This document shows, piece after piece, positions 18,271 to 28,769 of a DNA stretch of 64,000 nucleotides. Under the pieces are notes generated by a model that ran no database searches, had not been told where the DNA came from, and saw only the letters and a program-made list of their open reading frames with translations. Each line of letters begins with the position of its first letter. Positions within the stretch are counted from its first letter, which is position 1. Source of the stretch: Actinomycetes bacterium (lineage in GTDB: Bacteria > Actinomycetota > Actinomycetes > Nanopelagicales > Nanopelagicaceae); assembly GCA_014190155.1 (NCBI GenBank), contig BJFY01000007.1, positions 22,734 to 86,733 on the forward strand, read 5' to 3'. A program made the position numbers and the translations under genes.

Positions 18271-18432
18271 TTTTCTCCTAAATTCACCTAATTTGCCATT
18301 ACGAGGGGTAAGGCAATGGTTCATTTAAGCCCAATTGGGCGCGTTATTCCAAGCCAAACCCTCATTGATCCAGTGATTAAACGCCTTTTATATCAAATTG
18401 TTATAAAAGGAGTGATTGCTGAAATTCAGAGA
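18271..18432. promoter_or_regulatory. Promoter region of the maltose block, with two palindromes
   Basis: This gap separates the maltose operon from citrate synthase, both on the reverse strand. It holds a perfect 12-bp palindrome GCCCAATTGGGC at 18329-18340. It also holds a 9-bp inverted repeat, CCTTTTATA at 18384-18392 and TATAAAAGG at 18402-18410, with a nine-base spacer. The second could be a weak terminator for citrate synthase or an AT-rich operator. The first lies about 60 bases before the MalE-like start, a plausible LacI-type operator position. Confidence 0.45.
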
Positions 18433-19548
18433 TTAGTTATGGACCCCTGGTACCGAGTTATCCCAACCCTGAACTGCCTCAGGTTTGCGGGGCCCCTTAC
18501 CGATATATCTAGCCGATGGCCGAATTAGTCTGCCGGTGCGCTTTTGTTCCAATATATGTGCCGACCAACCAGCGGTACGTGCCGCAGTGAACATTGTTGT
18601 GAATAAGTGCGAAGGAATTTCGGCGAAATCCAAAATAATTGCAGCCCAGAATTCAACATTAGTTTCTAGTACTCGATCTGGTTGACGTTCGCGAAGTTCT
18701 TTCAGTGCCGCTTTTTCCAACGCTTCAGCAACTTCATAACGAGGCGCATTTAATTCTTTTGCGGTACGACGAAGTGTACGAGCACGCGGATCTTCGGCAC
18801 GATAAACCCGATGACCAAATCCCATCAGCCGTTCATGACGATCTAATAATCCTTTTACATATCCAGCTGCATCTCCAGTTTTTTCAACTTCTTCAATCAT
18901 ATGAAGTACTCGCGAAGGTGCACCACCATGTAACGGACCGGACATCGCGCCGATTGCGCCAGAAAGTGCAGCTGCAACATCTGCGCCAGTTGATGCAATT
19001 ACGCGAGCCGTGAATGTTGAAGCATTCATTCCATGTTCGGCTGCAGAAACAAAATATGCATCGACAGCTCTGACATGTTGCGGATCTGGTTCGCCGCGCC
19101 AACGAATCATCATTCGTTCCACGACAGTGTGTGCTTTATCTATTTCAGATTCTGGAATAGCAGGAAGCACAACACCTCGGGCTGCTTGCGCTAAATAAGA
19201 AAGCACCATTACCGATGCCCGCGCTAAATTGCTACGTGCTTCGGCGTCATCAATATCTAAAAGTGGTTTTAAACCCCAAGCAGGTGCCAACATAGAAATC
19301 GCAGCTTGTACATCTACGCGCACATCACCTGAGTGAACTGGTAATGGGAATTTTTCAGCATTTGGTAGTCCCGGATTAAACTCATCGTCTACAAGAAGAC
19401 CCCATACGTTTCCAAATGAAACTCGACCAACTAAATCTTCAATATCAACACCGCGATAACGGAGCGCGCTACCTTCTTTATCCGGCTCTGCGATCTCCGA
19501 TTCAAAGGCTATTACTCCCTCTAAACCTGGTTTGAAATCATCGCTCAT
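18433..19548 (-). CDS. Citrate synthase (type II short form)
   Basis: A 371-residue protein with the citrate-synthase catalytic boxes: first His in PLHGGAPSRV near residue 207, second His in MGFGHRVYRAEDPRAR near 242, and an Asp within ETNVEFWAAIILDFAEIP near 300. The length and the EGVIAFESEIAEPD N-terminus match actinobacterial citrate synthase 2 proteins. It condenses oxaloacetate and acetyl-CoA to citrate; a 2-methylcitrate synthase activity cannot be excluded for short forms. GGGAGGCGG lies before the ATG, a strong ribosome site. Confidence 0.9.
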   Translation of the reverse strand: MSDDFKPGLEGVIAFESEIAEPDKEGSALRYRGVDIEDLVGRVSFGNVWGLLVDDEFNPGLPNAEKFPLPVHSGDVRVDVQAAISMLAPAWGLKPLLDIDDAEARSNLARASVMVLSYLAQAARGVVLPAIPESEIDKAHTVVERMMIRWRGEPDPQHVRAVDAYFVSAAEHGMNASTFTARVIASTGADVAAALSGAIGAMSGPLHGGAPSRVLHMIEEVEKTGDAAGYVKGLLDRHERLMGFGHRVYRAEDPRARTLRRTAKELNAPRYEVAEALEKAALKELRERQPDRVLETNVEFWAAIILDFAEIPSHLFTTMFTAARTAGWSAHILEQKRTGRLIRPSARYIGKGPRKPEAVQGWDNSVPGVHN

Positions 19549-19663
19549 GATGCCGCCTCCCGAAGAATTTAATATCCACTCCCTATTCTGCCGTTAAAGC
19601 CTAGTTCGGTAAAACCACTTGGCTAAAGGTGCCCAAAGTATGAAAGTGACGTTAGATACACCT

Positions 19664-20356
19664 ATGAGCGAAACAGAAGAACCACCACTCGCCGATATCC
19701 GTTCCAAGGTTTCGGCAATGCGCCGATCATATGGTGAGGTTGGATTAAGCGAGGTCAAGCTCGACCAAAATCCAATTTCGCAATTCACGAAGTGGCTCGC
19801 AGATGCTGCTACTAATCCATTCATTGTCGAAGCAAATGCCATGGTTCTATCTACCGTGTTTGAAAATCAGCCAACTTCAAGATCGGTTTTATTAAAAGAT
19901 GTAACCGAAAATGGCTTTACCTTTTTTACCAATTATGAATCGGCAAAAGCGATTGATATTGCTGCTAACGCCAACGTTTCAATTCTCTTCCCTTGGTATG
20001 CCATGGAGCGCCAAGTTATTGTCTTGGGAACTGCTTTGAAAATTGCACGTGCGGAGAGCGAGGCTTACTTCGCAACGCGACCATGGTCGAGTCAAATTGG
20101 CGCATGGGCTAGCCACCAATCAAAACGATTAGCTACCAGAGAAACTTTGGAGAAGGCTTACTCCGAATTGGCAAATAAATATCCAGAAGGTGCTCCGGTC
20201 CCGACCCCACCACATTGGGGTGGATACCTAATCACTCCAACTAGTATCGAATTTTGGCAAGGTAGATATTCCAGATTGCATGATCGAGTTCGATATGTGC
20301 GAACTTACGATGCCGCCGCGAAAACCCAATGGAACCTAGAAAGGTTCTACCCCTAG
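19664..20356 (+). CDS. pdxH: Pyridoxamine 5'-phosphate oxidase
   Basis: A 230-residue FMN enzyme with the family order: LADIRSKVSAMRRSYGEVGL start, NAMVLSTV, SRSVLLKDVTENGFTFFTNYES (FMN-binding), and the C-terminal EFWQGRYSRLHDRVRY ending WNLERFYP, the diagnostic PdxH terminus. It oxidises pyridoxine or pyridoxamine 5'-phosphate to PLP, needed by the serC product next door and other PLP enzymes in the window. I chose ATG at 19664 from the domain start; an ATG at 19640 is also in frame. The stop codon TAG forms part of the serC promoter box. Confidence 0.93.
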   Translation: MSETEEPPLADIRSKVSAMRRSYGEVGLSEVKLDQNPISQFTKWLADAATNPFIVEANAMVLSTVFENQPTSRSVLLKDVTENGFTFFTNYESAKAIDIAANANVSILFPWYAMERQVIVLGTALKIARAESEAYFATRPWSSQIGAWASHQSKRLATRETLEKAYSELANKYPEGAPVPTPPHWGGYLITPTSIEFWQGRYSRLHDRVRYVRTYDAAAKTQWNLERFYP

Positions 20357-20365
20357 GCTACGCAG

Positions 20366-21490
20366 ATGAGCGAACCGATAATAATTCCAAATAATTTAAA
20401 GCCAGTTGATGGTCGTTTTGGTTGTGGGCCATCAAGAATTCGACCCGAAGCTATTTCGGCTCTAGTGTCGAGTGGTTCAAATATTCTTGGAACTTCGCAC
20501 CGACAAAAGCCGGTAAAGCAAGTAGTAAATCGGGTTCGTACTGGACTTACTTCACTTTTCACATTACCTGAAAGTTATGAAGTAGTACTTGGAAATGGTG
20601 GTTCTACTGCATTTTGGGATATTGCGACTTTTGGTTTAATTGAAAAGAAATCGCAGCATTTAAATTTTGGCGAATTCTCATCTAAATTCGCAGAAGCTGC
20701 AAAAGCTGCGCCTTTTCTCGATGAACCCACTGTTATCAAATCCGAACCAGGCACTCATCCACTTCCAATTGCAGAATCTGGCGTTGATGTCTATGCACTT
20801 ACTCATAACGAAACAAGTACTGGAGTTTCCATGCCGATCAAGCGCCCGGCTGGAACTGATGGCGCGCTAGTTTTAGTAGATGCAACTAGCGGTGCCGGTG
20901 GGTTAGCAGTTTCCGCAACTGAATTTGATACTTATTACTTTGCTCCGCAAAAATCTTTCGCCTCAGATGGTGGGCTTTGGATCGCTTTGATGAGTCCAGC
21001 TGCCTTAGCCCGAGCTGCAAAAATTAAAGAGAGCGGCCGTTGGGTTCCAGCATTTTTTGATTTAAACATTGCTATTGAAAATAGTAAGTTAGACCAAACT
21101 TACAACACGCCTGCAGTCGCAACTCTAATTATGTTGGCTGAACAAATTGAGTGGATGAACAATAATGGCGGTTTAAAATTTGCCGCTGATAGAAGTGCAG
21201 AATCTGCTGCAAAAATGTATGGCTGGGCCGATAAAACAAGTTATACATCGCCGTTTGTTACCGATCCGGCCGCTCGTTCAAATGTAGTTGCAACCATTAA
21301 CTTCGATGAATCAATTGATGCGCTTGAAATTGCTAAAGTTTTACGCGCTAACGGCATAGTCGATACTGAGCCGTATCGAAAGCTCGGTAAGAATCAACTT
21401 AGAATTGGCATGTTCCCTGCTGTGGACCCTGCCGATATCGATGCGCTAATTTCTTGTATCGAATACGTAGTTTCTGCGCTAGCAAAATGA
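20366..21490 (+). CDS. serC: Phosphoserine aminotransferase
   Basis: A 374-residue class V aminotransferase fold of the actinobacterial SerC type (PVDGRFGCGPSRIRPE at about 12-27, GTSHRQKPVKQ near 45). The PLP lysine is in FAPQKSFASDGGLW near residue 195. It converts 3-phosphohydroxypyruvate and glutamate to phosphoserine. A TAGGCT box at 20354-20359 ends six bases before the ATG, so the message is probably leaderless and its promoter overlaps the pdxH stop. Confidence 0.93.
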   Translation: MSEPIIIPNNLKPVDGRFGCGPSRIRPEAISALVSSGSNILGTSHRQKPVKQVVNRVRTGLTSLFTLPESYEVVLGNGGSTAFWDIATFGLIEKKSQHLNFGEFSSKFAEAAKAAPFLDEPTVIKSEPGTHPLPIAESGVDVYALTHNETSTGVSMPIKRPAGTDGALVLVDATSGAGGLAVSATEFDTYYFAPQKSFASDGGLWIALMSPAALARAAKIKESGRWVPAFFDLNIAIENSKLDQTYNTPAVATLIMLAEQIEWMNNNGGLKFAADRSAESAAKMYGWADKTSYTSPFVTDPAARSNVVATINFDESIDALEIAKVLRANGIVDTEPYRKLGKNQLRIGMFPAVDPADIDALISCIEYVVSALAK

Positions 21491-21491
21491 T

Positions 21492-22655
21492 ATGAGCAGT
21501 ACGCCAACAGATAAAAAATTTAATCACGACGCAACGTTCTGGAGCGTTGCGCTGCAATCCGCAGTATTTGGTTTTTTTATGGGCGGTTTTGGCCCAGCGC
21601 AACCGCTATTACAAGGCGACCAAGGAACAAGTGGTGCTATCGCAGGGTTACATGGAACATCACTTGGATTAGCGAGCATTCTTGCTGGTTTATTAAATGC
21701 TCAAGTAGTTCATAAATTTGGCAGGTTTAAGACTTCTTGGATTGGAATTGGCATATTTGGGGTTGGCGCAATGATGTTCATACTTGCACCATCTCCATTA
21801 ATTTCAATTTCGGCATCTGCCATAATTGGAGTTGGCGTTTCACTAACGATAAATTCTGGTTTTGCGTTACTCACAAACCATTATACGAGCCATCAAACTC
21901 GAGCAGCTTCGCAAGCAAATGGCGTTAATTCATTATTTGTGGTTTTCGGAACGCTATTAATTGGTGCGTTAGCTGGAACTTCAATAAATTGGCGGTTCGG
22001 TCTTTTATTAATTTTTCCATCTGGTGCTGCACTTTATATATTTGCACGAAAACACCATAGTGAAGAACATATTCCAGAACTATCAGGCAGGCAGAGTGGA
22101 AAATTAAGTAACAAATATTGGATTGGTTGGCTGGCTATAACGCTCTGTATTTCAAGTGAATTTGCTATGACGTTTTGGAGTGCTTCCCTTTTTAGAGATC
22201 GTACAAATTTCACTGTGGCTGGCGCAACCATTGCAGTGCTTGCTGGCAGCTTAGGAATGGCACTTGGTCGATGGTTTGGTCCATTACTAATGACTCATAT
22301 TGATCTTGATCAACGATTAATTTTCTTGCTTGTATTCCAACTCTCAGGTTTCGCGATGTTTTGGTTTTCGCATAACGCACTTTTTTCCTTCTTGGGGTTA
22401 TTGATATCTGGACTCGGGATTTCCATGCAGTTCACTTTAAATTCCTTACGGTTAATTAGATTAAGCGAACAACGTCCAGATTTAGCACTGGGAATCAGCG
22501 CACTTGGGGCAGGTTCGGCGATTGCGGTTGCACCGCTTTTACTTGGATTTTTAGCTGATCAGATTGGCATTTCCAAAGGTTATTTAATGGTTCCAATAAT
22601 AGTTCTGATTGCAATAGTTTTAGTACTTATTACCCCAACCAAAGAATTGGATTAA
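21492..22655 (+). CDS. MFS transporter
   Basis: A 387-residue protein with about twelve hydrophobic segments and the MFS pattern of two six-helix halves split by a hydrophilic loop near residue 195 (HHSEEHIPELSGRQ). It begins one base after the serC stop (TGATATG), so it is likely translated from the same message. No family-specific motif for substrate is recognised. Expression with serC and pdxH does not by itself indicate a substrate. Confidence 0.85.
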   Translation: MSSTPTDKKFNHDATFWSVALQSAVFGFFMGGFGPAQPLLQGDQGTSGAIAGLHGTSLGLASILAGLLNAQVVHKFGRFKTSWIGIGIFGVGAMMFILAPSPLISISASAIIGVGVSLTINSGFALLTNHYTSHQTRAASQANGVNSLFVVFGTLLIGALAGTSINWRFGLLLIFPSGAALYIFARKHHSEEHIPELSGRQSGKLSNKYWIGWLAITLCISSEFAMTFWSASLFRDRTNFTVAGATIAVLAGSLGMALGRWFGPLLMTHIDLDQRLIFLLVFQLSGFAMFWFSHNALFSFLGLLISGLGISMQFTLNSLRLIRLSEQRPDLALGISALGAGSAIAVAPLLLGFLADQIGISKGYLMVPIIVLIAIVLVLITPTKELD

Positions 22656-22661
22656 TCATTT

Positions 22662-22742
22662 ATGAATTATCGAACCAGGCGAATCGTCACGATTATTACC
22701 CTCGTTACCTTGGTATTACTTATTCTCATAAGTAGCTTCTAA
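22662..22742 (+). CDS. Possible 26-residue single-helix membrane peptide
   Basis: A short frame starts MNYRTRRIVTIITLVTLVLL and ends ISSF. It has a basic N-terminus and one membrane helix, the classic form of small bacterial membrane peptides. It starts six bases after the MFS gene ends and overlaps the last 27 bases of the convergent MFS gene. No ribosome site is clear. It may be real given its clean charge and hydrophobicity pattern, but chance cannot be ruled out. Confidence 0.35.
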   Translation: MNYRTRRIVTIITLVTLVLLILISSF

Positions 22743-23963
22743 AACATCCCCAACTAAGAAACTGACTGGGGTTTCGATTCGTCCTTTGAATTTGTAGTAA
22801 ACAACAGTTGCAGCGGTAAAAGTAATAATGCCGCAAAATAACATCGTCTCTCTCACGCCAATAGTTGTGCTCAACCAACCGATGAGTGGCGAACCTAGCG
22901 GGGTTCCACCCATAAAAATTGTTAAATAAATTCCCATTACTCGACCTCTGATGGCTGGATCAGTTCGTAACTGCACCATGGAATTTGCACTTATCAGCGT
23001 AAGCAAGGCGATACATCCACCAACTGGCAGCAGTATTGCGTAAATAGTAAACGTAGGCGCAAAACTTTCGATGGCAACGACTATCCCAAATAGCGCAGCA
23101 CCGCGCATTACATAAGATGGATCTCGTTTCTTCTCTAACCGTGCAGAAATTAGCGCGCCGGTTAGTGACCCGATAGCCAAGATACTACCGAGCGCTCCAT
23201 AAGATGCCGCGCCTTTATAAAAAACTTTTGTAGCCATCAAAGTATTGAAGATCATAAAATTTAATCCAAAAGTGGCAGTGAAAAATACTGTGATCATTAC
23301 TGCAGTAATATCAGGTCTTGCCTTAACATAATTGAAAGCTTCGGAAATCTTGGCATTTAAGTTGGGCTTATTCTCAATAAACAAATCACGCTCACGCAAG
23401 CATAGAAGTGCAGTAATAATAAATAAGTACGAAACCGCATTTAATAAAAAGGATGGACCGGTGCCAAATGCCGCAATTAATAAGCCTGAGACTCCAGGGC
23501 CGATTAGTCTTGCTAAATTGAAGTTTGCAGAGTTCAGACTTACTGCATTTGGTAAATCAGCTTTACCCACAATCTCTGCGGTAAAACTCTGTCTAACTGG
23601 GGCGTCGATTGCGCTGGCAGCACCAAGTGCAAAAGCAAAGAAGAAAACATGCCAAAGTTTTACATGTTCAGTTATGACAAGTAAGCCAAGAGTTGTAGCT
23701 GAGATTCCACCAGCGATATTGCAAATAATTAGAGTTCTACGCTTATTAAATCTATCGGCAATTTTTCCACCTTGCATACTTAAAAGCAAAGCTGGCAAGA
23801 ATTGTAACCCCACGACCAATCCAACATATGTTCCGCTATCTGTTAACTGCAAAACCAACCAATCTTGTGCAACGCGTTGTGCCCAAGTTCCAATATTTGA
23901 AGCAGTACTTGCCGGATAAAGAATTCTAAAGTTGCGGTGCTTGAAAGACCGCATCGAGTTCAT
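22716..23963 (-). CDS. MFS exporter, EntS/MFS_3-like
   Basis: A 415-residue protein with twelve predicted helices. The N-terminal FRILYPASTASNIGTWAQRVAQDWLVLQLT and the loop motif GGKIADRFNKRRTL are characteristic of the EntS/MFS_3 efflux branch, whose members export siderophores or drugs. Substrate unknown. A TAGAGT box ends six bases before the ATG and overlaps the divergent gene's -10, so transcription is likely leaderless in both directions. Confidence 0.88.
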   Translation of the reverse strand: MNSMRSFKHRNFRILYPASTASNIGTWAQRVAQDWLVLQLTDSGTYVGLVVGLQFLPALLLSMQGGKIADRFNKRRTLIICNIAGGISATTLGLLVITEHVKLWHVFFFAFALGAASAIDAPVRQSFTAEIVGKADLPNAVSLNSANFNLARLIGPGVSGLLIAAFGTGPSFLLNAVSYLFIITALLCLRERDLFIENKPNLNAKISEAFNYVKARPDITAVMITVFFTATFGLNFMIFNTLMATKVFYKGAASYGALGSILAIGSLTGALISARLEKKRDPSYVMRGAALFGIVVAIESFAPTFTIYAILLPVGGCIALLTLISANSMVQLRTDPAIRGRVMGIYLTIFMGGTPLGSPLIGWLSTTIGVRETMLFCGIITFTAATVVYYKFKGRIETPVSFLVGDVLEATYENK

Positions 23964-23968
23964 TGGAG

Positions 23969-23975
23969 TACTCTA
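23969..23975. promoter_or_regulatory. Shared bidirectional -10 element (TACTCTA)
   Basis: TACTCT (23969-23974, plus) ends six bases before the ATG at 23981, and TAGAGT (23975-23970, minus) ends six bases before the ATG at 23963. The two -10 boxes share five bases inside the palindromic GAGTACTC region, so one site should fire leaderless transcripts in both directions. Confidence 0.6.
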
Positions 23976-23980
23976 TTTCC

Positions 23981-24157
23981 ATGAGAGGGTCCATACCAGT
24001 AATAGTGGCAGGAATCATTGCCTGGATTGTTGTTTTTGTGTTCGCGCTTGCGACTGACGCTGCTAGTAAAGTTTTATACACCTGCGCACTTGGAATTACT
24101 TTCGGATTGTTAGGAATCCGATACACAATTCGTCGAGCTAAAAGAGAAAGTAATTAA
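23981..24157 (+). CDS. DUF2530-like two-helix membrane protein
   Basis: A 58-residue protein with two hydrophobic helices (about 5-24 and 30-47) and a basic C-terminal tail ending RRAKRESN. Size, topology and actinobacterial setting fit the DUF2530 family of unknown function. The start at 23981 is favoured over 23963 because a TACTCT box ends six bases upstream. The last four bases overlap the convergent cold-shock gene. Confidence 0.65.
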   Translation: MRGSIPVIVAGIIAWIVVFVFALATDAASKVLYTCALGITFGLLGIRYTIRRAKRESN

Positions 24158-24537
24158 CCTTCGATTTGTTGAGCAATACCACGCAGAACTTTAGCAACGC
24201 GAGCTGCTTCAGCATCTGATGGATACCGACCTTGTCTTAAACCATTTCCAACGCGATCTAACATTTTAATGCTCTCTTCTACAATCACAGCAAGATCATC
24301 CTGATTGGTACGAGCATTTGCTGCTAATGAAGGTGGTGCATCAATTATTCGAATTGAAAGCGCTTGTGGGCCACGACGACCATCTGCAACACCAAATTCC
24401 AATTTGGTTCCAGGCTTCACGGTTGTGACACCGTCAGGCAGATTTGCGGCAGCGAGATAAACATCTTCGCCTTCATCTGATGCAATAAAACCAAAACCTT
24501 TTTCAAGGCTGAACCATTTAACGCGTCCAGTCGGCAT
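24154..24537 (-). CDS. Cold-shock-domain protein with C-terminal extension
   Basis: A 127-residue protein. Residues 1-65 form a cold-shock domain with the RNA-binding box WFSLEKGFGFIASDEG. Residues 70-127 add a helical extension found in actinobacterial CspB-like proteins. It probably binds single-stranded nucleic acid as an RNA chaperone. TTGGAG stands before the ATG. A 100-base gap separates it from the DUF3027 gene upstream and I see no further feature in it. Confidence 0.9.
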   Translation of the reverse strand: MPTGRVKWFSLEKGFGFIASDEGEDVYLAAANLPDGVTTVKPGTKLEFGVADGRRGPQALSIRIIDAPPSLAANARTNQDDLAVIVEESIKMLDRVGNGLRQGRYPSDAEAARVAKVLRGIAQQIEG

Positions 24538-24637
24538 AAAATCTCCAATTCAAGTTTTAAGTATTCGTTTTTGTAAGCCGCGGGGGTGCGGGCAGAGGAA
24601 TACTTTATCGCAGATCAAATGCGACTTGGTAAGGGGT

Positions 24638-25327
24638 TTATTCGGTTACTAACGCCTCCGAGTGCGCACCGCAGCCGTGGTCGATCGAAACAACGCGACC
24701 ATCTTCCGGTGAAATTGCATTGGCGCATACGCCAAAAGCCTGGCGAAGCGAACCAGCTATTGAAATATAGAAACCACAAGATGCGCAGTTTTTTGGTGCG
24801 AATTGCGCGATTGGGGTGTTCGGTCCGCGATCGCCTTCGTGCCAACGTTTGCTTGCTTGATCACGACCAACGATTGAAAGCACGCGGGCTCGACCTAAAC
24901 CAAATTCGAATAGTTGGCTGAGCTCTAACTCTTCATCACCAGGGAGAATTGCATAACCTGGAACTAATCGTTCATCATCTGCGGCGGTTGGTACAACATC
25001 GCCAACGCCAACATCACCAGGTTGAATTCGATCTCGGTAAGGAATCCAATCTGGGGCAAGTAAAGAATCAACACCTGGCAATAGAACTACATCGCAAATT
25101 GTTGGTGCGCTATCACTATCAACTTTTGTAACTGTTACAGCCCATCGCCAACCAATATAGCCAGGTAGCGATGCTTCAAATAAGTAAGTAGCAACATGAT
25201 CTTCATCGGATTCAATCGAAACTATTTCGCCAACATATTTCGAATCGCGGGCATCTTCAATAGCTGCAGACTTAGCTAGTTCTGCAGCACTGAAAATATC
25301 CCGCGACTTCGAAGTTTTAGATGCCAT
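24638..25327 (-). CDS. DUF3027-family protein with C-terminal Cys cluster
   Basis: A 229-residue protein of an actinobacteria-specific family. An alpha/beta region around residues 30-120 includes PGYIGWRWAVTVTKVD and LLAPDWIPYRDRIQPGDVG, the usual family core. The C-terminal part has four Cys plus His residues (NCASCGFY, FGVCAN, DHGCGAHSE) that could bind zinc. Function unknown. It lies just after groEL on the same strand with an eight-base gap, so it may be read with it. Confidence 0.8.
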   Translation of the reverse strand: MASKTSKSRDIFSAAELAKSAAIEDARDSKYVGEIVSIESDEDHVATYLFEASLPGYIGWRWAVTVTKVDSDSAPTICDVVLLPGVDSLLAPDWIPYRDRIQPGDVGVGDVVPTAADDERLVPGYAILPGDEELELSQLFEFGLGRARVLSIVGRDQASKRWHEGDRGPNTPIAQFAPKNCASCGFYISIAGSLRQAFGVCANAISPEDGRVVSIDHGCGAHSEALVTE

Positions 25328-25335
25328 TAGATTTG

Positions 25336-27000
<1,665 letters not shown>

Positions 27001-27027
27001 TTATCACTCACACCCGTCGAGTGCTAA
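27001..27027. promoter_or_regulatory. CIRCE operator of groEL
   Basis: TTATCACTC-N9-GAGTGCTAA matches the HrcA-binding consensus TTAGCACTC-N9-GAGTGCTAA with one mismatch in the left arm. It sits 40 bases upstream of the groEL start, the usual place. Confidence 0.93.
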
Positions 27028-27085
27028 CGCCAAATCTAGGGTAGGTATTCCCTCTCAAGCAAACCGAGGGTCTTGGGGTTGGGAA

Positions 27086-27376
27086 TTACTTGTAGAGCCC
27101 GAGGCGAGCGGCTGAACGCTCTTCGGTTCGGGCATCGCGCAAGCGCCGGAGCCGCTTAATCAACATGGGTTGGGCTAATAGCGCAGCTTCGCGATCAATT
27201 AGCGCGTTTAATACCTCGTAATAGCGCGGTGGCGTTAAATCAAATAGCTCACGAATCGAGCTCTCTTTAGCGCCTGAATATCGGAACCATTGCCGCTCAA
27301 AATCCAGAATCCGAAGCTCTAACTCACTCAGCCCTGGGTTTAGTTGGGCTGCATCGTTGGTACCACCGGATTCCAT
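27086..27376 (-). CDS. DUF3263-family protein
   Basis: A 96-residue protein with the family core LSELELRILDFERQWFRYSGAKE and a following helix-turn-helix-like segment (IRELFDLTPPRYYEVLNAL), then an Arg-rich tail. The family is actinobacterial and of unknown function; the helical pattern suggests nucleic-acid binding. A TAAGAT box ends six bases before the ATG, so a leaderless message is likely. It is upstream of groEL in the same orientation, with the CIRCE element between them. Confidence 0.8.
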   Translation of the reverse strand: MESGGTNDAAQLNPGLSELELRILDFERQWFRYSGAKESSIRELFDLTPPRYYEVLNALIDREAALLAQPMLIKRLRRLRDARTEERSAARLGLYK

Positions 27377-27416
27377 ATTCCTATCTTATGGGGCGAAACC
27401 GACAAATCGGTGGAGG

Positions 27417-28766
27417 TTAAAGCGTCCTCAAAATCAACTCTAAGTCGCTCACTTTGGTCCATGGGTTCACAATCGCAAATCGCAAAATTGACTCACCTTC
27501 ATGCGATGAAGGTGTAACAAACCCAATCTGATCGTCTAATAATTTTGCGCTCCAATTTTGATAATCGATTGTTTTCCAACCTATTCGTTTAAAAGCAACA
27601 ATTGAAAGTTCTGGCTCCATAATTAATTCCAAATTTGGATGCTCATTAATTAGTCGGGCACCTTCCCGCGCAACAAGCATGGTTTTATCCATAGCGGCTG
27701 CGTACTCATTCGTACCGTGTGCTGCCAGTGAGAACCAAAATGGTAAGCCGCGAACTCTACGGGTCAAATGAATTGCATAATCGGATGGATTCCATTCTCC
27801 AGTCTCCACCGACTCTAAATAACCTGCATGTTGTGTATGAACTGCTTTTGCAATATTTGGATTTCGATAAATCAAAGCGCAAGCATCGAACGGTGCAAAT
27901 AACCATTTATGTGGATCAACAATTAAAGAATCAGCTAATTCAACTCCACCAAATAAATGTTTTACTAATGGTGAACAGAGCGCAGCCAAACCATATGCAC
28001 CATCGACGTGGTACCAAATTCCGCGGGCTTTTGCTGCATTGCCTATTCCTAATAAATCATCTATCACACCTAAGTTTGTAGTGCCAGCAGTTGCAACAAC
28101 AGCAAATATTCGATGTGTTGGATTCTTTAAATGATATTCATCTACCGCTTTCGCTACTGTATCTCCCTGCAATTTGAAATTCTCATCTGGTTCAACTTGT
28201 AAAATGCCAACATCCATTACATCGGCCGCAGATTTGACTGATGAGTGTGCTTCTTTCGAACACGCAATCACCCATTTATCTATCTCTGGGTAACGTTGTC
28301 GAGCGTCATAACGAGCTGCAACTAAAGCTGATAAATTCCCAATCGTGCCGCCTTGCACAAAAACCCCGCCCGCGCTTTCAGGCATCCCTGCTAAGTCACT
28401 AATCCATTTCAGCGCTTGATTTTCGGCAAATACTGCGCCAGCACCCTCCATCCATGAGCCGCCATATAAAGCGCTAGCTCCAACAACTAAATCAAATAAG
28501 TTTGCATATTCACTAGGGGCGGATGGAATGAACGCGAGATTTCGCGGGTGATCAGTTGAGATACATGCTTTCGCTAAGACATCTTTGAATAGCGCTAACG
28601 CGGCATGTCCACCTAAGCCTTCTGGAGTGATGGTATTGCCAACTTCGTTATATAAATCTTCCCAAGTTCTTGGACCATCAAGTGGTGGATCGGTTTTTAA
28701 CCGCACCAATGAATACTCAAGAATTTCGGCAGCTAACTTCTCAACTTCATCATTAAATTCGTGCAC
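27417..28766 (-). CDS. Group II PLP-dependent amino-acid decarboxylase
   Basis: A 449-residue enzyme of the aromatic-L-amino-acid/diaminobutyrate decarboxylase fold. The PLP-ring Asp is in WYHVDGAYG near residue 255 and the Schiff-base Lys in VDPHKWLFAPFD near 287. It has the LAFIPSAPSEYANLFD N-terminal block of this group. Substrate could be aspartate, diaminobutyrate, glutamate or an aromatic amino acid; sequence alone does not decide. The start is GTG at 28766, three bases after the upstream gene's stop. Tryptophan decarboxylation is an alternative worth testing given the tryptophan genes further on. Confidence 0.82.
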   Translation of the reverse strand: MHEFNDEVEKLAAEILEYSLVRLKTDPPLDGPRTWEDLYNEVGNTITPEGLGGHAALALFKDVLAKACISTDHPRNLAFIPSAPSEYANLFDLVVGASALYGGSWMEGAGAVFAENQALKWISDLAGMPESAGGVFVQGGTIGNLSALVAARYDARQRYPEIDKWVIACSKEAHSSVKSAADVMDVGILQVEPDENFKLQGDTVAKAVDEYHLKNPTHRIFAVVATAGTTNLGVIDDLLGIGNAAKARGIWYHVDGAYGLAALCSPLVKHLFGGVELADSLIVDPHKWLFAPFDACALIYRNPNIAKAVHTQHAGYLESVETGEWNPSDYAIHLTRRVRGLPFWFSLAAHGTNEYAAAMDKTMLVAREGARLINEHPNLELIMEPELSIVAFKRIGWKTIDYQNWSAKLLDDQIGFVTPSSHEGESILRFAIVNPWTKVSDLELILRTL

Positions 28767-28769
28767 AGC

